From the IMG/VR virus record IMGVR_UViG_3300044611_000887, positions 1 through 29,897 of that record: DNA of 29,897 nucleotides; one strand, 5' to 3'. Position 1 is the first letter of the stretch; every line of letters starts with the position of its first letter. The notes under the pieces are model-generated. The model made no database searches. It had not been told where the DNA came from and saw only the letters and a program-made list of their open reading frames with translations. The DNA comes from a virus. The translations under genes were made by a program, and so were the position numbers. Below are positions 24,757 through 29,897 of the stretch, piece by piece.

Positions 24757-27147
24757 TTAACTTTCTTTTCTTAAAGAACCATCATAATGATGAAATCTAT
24801 GGTGCTCCGTTGGAGTTAATAATAATAATCCAGGATTAATTTTTCCTTTTACTGTTTCTTGATAAGAATAACTCATAAGTACTTGTTCATGAGGGTGAGC
24901 CCATTTTGTTTCTAAATAACAATTATAATTACCTTTTTTTGTTAAAACAATTGGCCAATTACACAAAAATATTTCACCCGTAATATATGGTAATCCTTTG
25001 TGAATATGTATTTCATCAAATTTTGTTTTAGGTGAATTAGAATCTAATCCTTGAGTAGGTAATTTAGGATTTTTTGGCCAATGATTTTTTCTAAAATCTT
25101 GTGGTACGTTATACCATGAAAATTGAATATCATTGGATCCGTAGAATTCACTAAAATTAAGTTTAAGAAAATCAAAATTTTCTTTTTGTATTATCTCTAA
25201 TGATTTCTGATATAAATTATCAACATAACGAGAAAATCCGTTTCGACATACCTCACCTTTTTTAGGGTAAAATGACATGTCATCTTCAAACCAATAATAA
25301 AAATCTAAATCAGTTTCATCAAAATGTTCTGCAACGAATACTCTACCACCAACAATCCCAATGTTATCTTTTTTAATGTGTTCAAAACCATATTGTTCAC
25401 ATAGTTCAATATATCTTGGTGTTGTTGATAAATCAGTTGAATTATCTAATAAGAATTTCTTTGGTTTCTCAATAAAATCTTTATCGTAATCCAACATTGA
25501 TTGGATAAGTACTTCTAATTGTTTTGGTGAGTTAAATGTGATAACATAAAGACCAACCTTTGATGTGTCCAAATTATTTACAACAACATCTTTTGATACT
25601 TCCGATTTAACCTCAACAGTCGTATTTTTTAAATCCTCAAAGAATCTACCCATTAACCCATTACCTTCTATTTCTGAATAAGTAATTAAGTTTGGATACT
25701 TGTATGTCATAATTGTAAATAATGACTCTTCGGTTCCCATTAACCCTTGTGATAATGTGTCATTCATTAACCCATAATAGATACTATTAATTTCTGTTAT
25801 TGCGTCTTTTTTTCCGCCAAAGAAACCAGCTCGAGCAACCATATTAACAGGTTTACCAACTAAATCACACAACTCTTGATATTTGAATCCGTGTATTTCA
25901 CTATTGGTTTCATATGGAAAACAAACAAAGTGAAAATTATTAACTAATTGGGGTAATTTATCTAAAACTTTATCATGTGTAAAATATCCTGGATGTATTG
26001 TGTTAGTTAATCCGGCGTCAACCCAAAACATATATTCTGAATTAAACTTATCTAAAATTTTTGCGTCGTGTAAAAGATAAATTTTAGACATAACTAAAGG
26101 ATTATACATCTCTAGTTTAGCTTGTGTCGAATCTGTTAACCAACCAACTTGATTATACCAATCAGGATTGGTTCTAATTTTTTGAATTTTATCGTAGAAT
26201 TCATTATTCTTAAACCATGATAAATCCCTACGAACAAATTGAGTATTTTCATCACGTCTATTATCTAATACAAATTTTTCTAATTCTTCGTCCCCAAAAA
26301 TTATCATATTTACGTCAACTTGTAATAATTGTTGAAACTTATCTAAATAATGTTGGTATGATCGAGACCACCCTTCTTGGAGTTCTCCTCTACCTATATC
26401 CCATAGTCCCGTAACTATAGTAATAACATTGTTTTGAGTATTAACAGTTTTTTTAATAATATTATTTTTTGGTTTACTTGATGAAAAAATTTCATCATAA
26501 AAATATTTTGGTAACCCAACAATATCTTGACCCGATATTTCATATATAAAATCATTAGTTTTGAATATTTCAATTATCTCACTTTGTTCTTGTTCAGATA
26601 AATTAATCCATTCTAATCTTATAACCTTTGGTGTGTATTTTTTAAAATCAATTTGTTTAAAAATTTTAAAATCATGTCCTTCAGCATCAACTTTAAGAAT
26701 ATCAAAGTTATTTAGTTTATGTTTATCCATTAAGGTTTCAAATGTGATACATGGAACCTTAACCAACTTACCATATTTTTCAACTGTAAGTCTATCGCCT
26801 TCACTTCCCAAACCATTTTTAGGTGGATAAACCGCACTCATACCATAAAAACAACTGTGAATTAAACCACTATCAATGACTTCTTTGTCAATTGTCATCA
26901 TTTCAATTTCACCATCATAATCAGATATTGCACTATTTTCAAATAATCCTACATCACCAATATTACTTTTTAATCTATCAAATAGGTAAGGTATTGGTTC
27001 AACATATAGAACATTAAAATTGTACATTTTAGTATACCCAATCATCTCGTCAAACATCACACCATCCATTGAACCAATGTTTAATGCGGTTATGGTATTA
27101 TTAGTTTTACCTAAAAAGTGTAATGACTCATCAAAAAAATTTTCCAT
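24757..27147 (-). CDS. Three-domain fusion: FkbM methyltransferase, HtrL/WlaTC-like domain, glycosyltransferase
   Basis: The protein has 796 residues. Residues ~15-215 are an FkbM-type SAM methyltransferase with ALNIGSMDG (21-29), YVEPIP (48-53) and ILKVDAEGHDF (150-160); such enzymes O-methylate sugars. Residues ~240-495 resemble the HtrL/YibB/WlaTC family found in surface polysaccharide loci: TIVTGLWDIGRG, FWVDAGL (374-380), ARAGFFGG and GTEESLFT are all present. Residues ~525-796 look like a GT-A glycosyltransferase with a YVITFNSP opening, a WFEDDM motif at 619-624 (possible DxD metal site) and a His-rich C-terminus (TEHHRFHHYDGS). It lies in the glycan block just ahead of the mucin-like genes. 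It could add and methylate sugars on them or alter host or virion glycans. Domain calls are fairly sure; the acceptor is unknown. Confidence 0.87.
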   Translation of the reverse strand: MENFFDESLHFLGKTNNTITALNIGSMDGVMFDEMIGYTKMYNFNVLYVEPIPYLFDRLKSNIGDVGLFENSAISDYDGEIEMMTIDKEVIDSGLIHSCFYGMSAVYPPKNGLGSEGDRLTVEKYGKLVKVPCITFETLMDKHKLNNFDILKVDAEGHDFKIFKQIDFKKYTPKVIRLEWINLSEQEQSEIIEIFKTNDFIYEISGQDIVGLPKYFYDEIFSSSKPKNNIIKKTVNTQNNVITIVTGLWDIGRGELQEGWSRSYQHYLDKFQQLLQVDVNMIIFGDEELEKFVLDNRRDENTQFVRRDLSWFKNNEFYDKIQKIRTNPDWYNQVGWLTDSTQAKLEMYNPLVMSKIYLLHDAKILDKFNSEYMFWVDAGLTNTIHPGYFTHDKVLDKLPQLVNNFHFVCFPYETNSEIHGFKYQELCDLVGKPVNMVARAGFFGGKKDAITEINSIYYGLMNDTLSQGLMGTEESLFTIMTYKYPNLITYSEIEGNGLMGRFFEDLKNTTVEVKSEVSKDVVVNNLDTSKVGLYVITFNSPKQLEVLIQSMLDYDKDFIEKPKKFLLDNSTDLSTTPRYIELCEQYGFEHIKKDNIGIVGGRVFVAEHFDETDLDFYYWFEDDMSFYPKKGEVCRNGFSRYVDNLYQKSLEIIQKENFDFLKLNFSEFYGSNDIQFSWYNVPQDFRKNHWPKNPKLPTQGLDSNSPKTKFDEIHIHKGLPYITGEIFLCNWPIVLTKKGNYNCYLETKWAHPHEQVLMSYSYQETVKGKINPGLLLLTPTEHHRFHHYDGSLRKES

Positions 27148-27148
27148 A

Positions 27149-28735
27149 TTATATTTTATTTATATATAATTTTTGTCTACCATCAAAAAGTAAAATGTAC
27201 CCTAATGATATTAAATGAGGTGATAATAAAGCATCTTTACCTTCATTTGTTAATATAAAGTCGGTATCATCAATTAGAATTAAATGGGTGTCGGATAATT
27301 TATCTTTACACACTTCAAATGATTCTAAATGTTTTTCTTTATATAAATCGGTTCCGACATCCCAACCATCTAAAAATAAAACATCAATTTTTCCATCAAA
27401 CTCTTTTAAAAATTCAATACCGTCTTTTGGAATATTTAAATGTAAATTTTTAGGAATTTCTCTACCTAATGACCCAAATGACCACTCAGCATGAATAACA
27501 CAATTTTTATCAATATCAACAGAATGAACATCAAAACCTTCTAACGCAAACATTATACCTCCGTGACCGTCAGCACAACAAGGAGGTGACACAAAAGGAT
27601 TATCACCTAAATAGTAATAGTTAATACATTTTGGAGTAAGACCATGTCTTGTTGATCCAATTTCGACAACGGTTTTAAGTCCTAAAACTTTGGCAATTTC
27701 AGAGGTTTTTTTAATATAAGGTGCCGGTTTACTTCTTTCATTATTATGTTGTTCTCCACTTAGATGTGTTGTGTCCCAAAATCTTTTATCTATTTTATTA
27801 AAATCGCCGGCTAATTTATACACTAAGTCGGATATATTATTAATTTCGATGATTTCAGGAATATTGGGTTTAGCAATCCCATCAACTATTTTTGGTTTAG
27901 AACTAACAATAACATTATCCGATGGTTTATAATTTGGATTTTCAATTATTTTAAATTCCTCAGGGATAAAAAATTTTGGTTGTTCGTCTAACATTGTTGG
28001 GTGATTACATCCAGTATTAGTTACACTATTTGAATGTCTAATAACTGGAAATGTTGTTACCCCTTGAAATTTATACCAATCATCATACGTTGATAACTTA
28101 TCAACATCAGGGACGTAGGGAACAACAAACATTTTTATCTTTTTAAACTTAAAGTAAAATGACAATAAAACATCATCTGATTTTGTTTTACCCACAAAAT
28201 CACTAAAGAATTCAGTTTCAAAATATTTAACAAAATATGATGCTGATTTATAATGTTGTAAGTCTTTTACCTCCAATGGTTCATTTACACTTAAAACCCA
28301 AGAATCCCTTAAATCACCGTACTTTGGAGTCACTAAACTTCTACCGTCATATAGTACAACAGAATTAGGTAACTCTATATGGTATTTTATATGTTCTAAG
28401 ATCATATCTTCATGATAAACTAAATCATCATCAACAACGATTAATAACGTATTACTGTCTTCACGAATGATAGTTGGAATAACCTTTGTTGGTGGTCCCA
28501 TATCTTCCGTTCTGAAGATTTTTAAATGGTCATATGATTCTTGATAGTCATCTAACCATTGTGGTATTATGTATTCTTCACCCGTAACATTATATGTAAA
28601 AGGTAAATTTAAATGTACTTCATAATTATTGAAATTTTGTTCACAAATTGATTTCATAACCAATTTAAAACCATCCTCAACATCTTGATTTAAACGTTCG
28701 GGTACTGTTGTTAGGGAAATTACTATCTTATACAT
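27149..28735 (-). CDS. Glycosyltransferase-methyltransferase fusion
   Basis: The protein has 528 residues. The N-terminal ~245 residues are a GT-A-like glycosyltransferase: IVISLTTVPERL at 4-15, MGPPTKVIPTI (79-89) and LLIVVDDDLVYHEDM (97-111), whose DDD is the likely metal/nucleotide-sugar site. After a linker (~250-310) comes a class I SAM methyltransferase of about 200 residues with TVVEIGS (355-361), HSVDIDK (404-410), VLFLDGWD (452-459) and ILIDDTD (486-492). The combination suggests a sugar is transferred and then methylated, or that two steps of one glycan are tethered. The start overlaps the stop of the upstream DUF6165-like gene by eight bases. Substrates cannot be read from sequence. 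Confidence 0.87.
   Translation of the reverse strand: MYKIVISLTTVPERLNQDVEDGFKLVMKSICEQNFNNYEVHLNLPFTYNVTGEEYIIPQWLDDYQESYDHLKIFRTEDMGPPTKVIPTIIREDSNTLLIVVDDDLVYHEDMILEHIKYHIELPNSVVLYDGRSLVTPKYGDLRDSWVLSVNEPLEVKDLQHYKSASYFVKYFETEFFSDFVGKTKSDDVLLSFYFKFKKIKMFVVPYVPDVDKLSTYDDWYKFQGVTTFPVIRHSNSVTNTGCNHPTMLDEQPKFFIPEEFKIIENPNYKPSDNVIVSSKPKIVDGIAKPNIPEIIEINNISDLVYKLAGDFNKIDKRFWDTTHLSGEQHNNERSKPAPYIKKTSEIAKVLGLKTVVEIGSTRHGLTPKCINYYYLGDNPFVSPPCCADGHGGIMFALEGFDVHSVDIDKNCVIHAEWSFGSLGREIPKNLHLNIPKDGIEFLKEFDGKIDVLFLDGWDVGTDLYKEKHLESFEVCKDKLSDTHLILIDDTDFILTNEGKDALLSPHLISLGYILLFDGRQKLYINKI
27157..27164 (-). promoter_or_regulatory. TATAAATA box before the FkbM-fusion gene
   Basis: Exact TATAAATA on the minus strand, inside the last codons of the upstream gene and ten bases before the ATG at 27147. 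Could be an internal late promoter, but AT richness makes chance possible. Confidence 0.35.
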
Positions 28736-29099
28736 CAGAACTTGCGTGATTCATTTTAACATCTTTATATCCTTCACCAAAAGTTTCAACGATTATATTT
28801 TTATAACCAACTCTAATTTTGTTGAATTCTCTAATTCTTATTGCTCTCCTACCAACTTCTTCTAATCCTAATTCACCTTCTTTGCCTTTTCTAATATCAG
28901 ATTCTAAATCCCATATCTCTCCATTAATAGAAATTAATTTATCGATATAAGTCTCAATAACTTGAGAATTAATTATTTTATAATCTTCAATTACTTCCGA
29001 CAAATCTTTTAATTCAACATCATTATCGGCATCTAATCTTTGTTTTTTTAAAACGGCAATTGAATATCTATCTAAAATTTCACTTATTGGGTATTCCAT
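28728..29099 (-). CDS. DUF6165-like small helical protein of the glycan block
   Basis: This 123-residue, largely helical and charged protein opens with PISEILDRYSIAVLKKQRL. It has a long central helix (LSEVIEDYKIINSQVIETYIDKLISING) and a C-terminal RIREFNKIRVGYKN segment. The layout (an S/G-E-(I/L)-(I/L)-D start, coiled central helices, and R.IR..N..R...K near the end) resembles DUF6165 proteins, which usually sit beside glycosyltransferases in polysaccharide loci. No catalytic motif is visible, so a structural or adaptor role for the neighbouring enzymes is possible. It overlaps the next gene by eight bases, so the two are coupled. Confidence 0.78.
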   Translation of the reverse strand: MEYPISEILDRYSIAVLKKQRLDADNDVELKDLSEVIEDYKIINSQVIETYIDKLISINGEIWDLESDIRKGKEGELGLEEVGRRAIRIREFNKIRVGYKNIIVETFGEGYKDVKMNHASSDV

Positions 29100-29156
29100 T
29101 TTTATTATATTTTTTGTTTATATTATTAAATCAATATTAAGTATATGATATTAAAA

Positions 29157-29897
29157 TCATAAATTTCCTGTTATTCTTTCACACCAACCTTTTGACGTAC
29201 TAAAAGGCCAAACAACCCAGTATTTTGGTTTATGTGTTGTTTGGAAATCTCTCCATACTTTACAATACCCATCAGGGTCATTCATCATTGAATTAATTTC
29301 ATTGATGTCAGCATCTTTCCTAAAAAGGGTTTCATCGTTTTCATTGTGAAAGGCAACCACCCAAAATTCATAATCTTTCTCAGGTACTTGAGTAAACCCA
29401 ATATCAATACAGTGTTTGAATATTGATGCGTAACTTGACATCAATTCTTCTTCTGTTTCAAAAATATGTGGGTTTGGAGGATAATTTTTATCTAAGGTAT
29501 ATTGTTGTACCGCTCTTTTTGAAAACAAAAGACCTGAATATATTTCATAATCTCTTAATGATCTTTCTGTACCAAAACCGTATTTACTAAAATCTAAAGT
29601 AATTTCTTCACCATCCATACCAAATAACTGACGATTTTTTTTGTGAGCAAATTCATTTTTTTTACCCCATTCTTTATCGTCATCCCATTGTTTTGTTCTA
29701 CCCTTACGAGTATATTCATGCCAAATAACAACCTTATGGGGATGAAACAAATCATATCCATGAGTATATGATCTTACAGCAATTGAAATTTCTTCTCCAT
29801 GAAAATAAAATTCAGGATCATGTTGAACCTCTTCACTAAATTTACCTAAAGTAAAAGCAAAATGAGCAGAATAAAATCTTGCCGTTACAGGTTCTTT
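29157..29897 (-). CDS. GlcNAc-transferase of the Skp1/mucin type (PF11397-like), 5' end outside window
   Basis: The frame is open to the right-hand edge, so this is the C-terminal 246 residues of a longer protein. A TTG at 29750 is not the start. From the edge the translation reads FYSAHFAFTLGKFSEEVQHD, then PEFYFHGEEISIAVRSYTHG, then YDLFHPHKVVIWHEYTR. This matches the conserved block of the GlcNAc family: a HF.F..G.F..EV..DP...F.GEE region, then R..T.GYDLF.P....WH.Y.R. In eukaryotes such enzymes transfer GlcNAc to protein hydroxyproline or threonine; bacterial and viral members are less studied. It stands first in the window's glycan block and co-oriented with the Thr/Pro-rich genes, so threonine O-glycosylation of those proteins is plausible. 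The acceptor is inferred. Confidence 0.82.
   Translation of the reverse strand, partial: KEPVTARFYSAHFAFTLGKFSEEVQHDPEFYFHGEEISIAVRSYTHGYDLFHPHKVVIWHEYTRKGRTKQWDDDKEWGKKNEFAHKKNRQLFGMDGEEITLDFSKYGFGTERSLRDYEIYSGLLFSKRAVQQYTLDKNYPPNPHIFETEEELMSSYASIFKHCIDIGFTQVPEKDYEFWVVAFHNENDETLFRKDADINEINSMMNDPDGYCKVWRDFQTTHKPKYWVVWPFSTSKGWCERITGNL

Noticed and set aside
29157-29750. Treating the GlcNAc-transferase fragment as a complete gene starting at TTG 29750
   Set aside because: The same frame stays open to the window edge and encodes the most conserved family block upstream of that TTG.

Overview
The window is about 30 kb of an AT-rich phage genome. It looks like a distant T4-type contractile-tailed virus (myovirus) with a host in the Bacteroidota. 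The T4-type evidence is a family B DNA polymerase of gp43 type, a tail sheath protein, and proteins patterned like gp13, gp14 and gp15 of the neck and tail-completion complex. The Bacteroidota evidence is a textbook TTG-N20-TAnnTTTG promoter in front of the polymerase, together with almost no Shine-Dalgarno sequences. At least eight genes are preceded by an ATATTTATA-type box that resembles the T4 late promoter TATAAATA.

Layout. Positions 1-6003 (mostly minus strand) hold the start of a HAD-like protein, a very large tail sheath, a gp15-like protein, a small unknown and a gp14-like protein. A 54-residue ribbon-helix-helix candidate lies on the plus strand between sheath and gp15. Positions 6063-11802 (plus strand) hold a SNF2-type helicase, three tandem genes sharing a four-cysteine domain, a metallopeptidase fused to a Mn-type superoxide dismutase, a gp13-like neck protein and a small beta-rich protein. 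Positions 11823-14663 (minus) hold the DNA polymerase. Positions 14716-29897 (minus) form one long accessory block of compact or overlapping genes.

That block, read in the direction of transcription, starts with glycan genes. They are a GlcNAc-transferase of the Skp1/mucin type (cut by the window edge), a DUF6165-like protein, a glycosyltransferase-methyltransferase fusion, and a three-domain FkbM methyltransferase / HtrL-like / glycosyltransferase fusion. Four large proteins follow. Three of them carry long mucin-like Thr/Pro tracts, two carry trypsin-like protease domains, and one protease is fused to a PEBP domain. The sheath also carries a poly-Thr insertion.

My main inference is that these parts form a virion-decoration system. 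The phage would display mucin-like Thr/Pro-rich fibres and proteases on the particle and encode its own enzymes to O-glycosylate them. The metallopeptidase-superoxide dismutase fusion and the four-cysteine family next to the neck genes are further candidates for undescribed virion or internal proteins.
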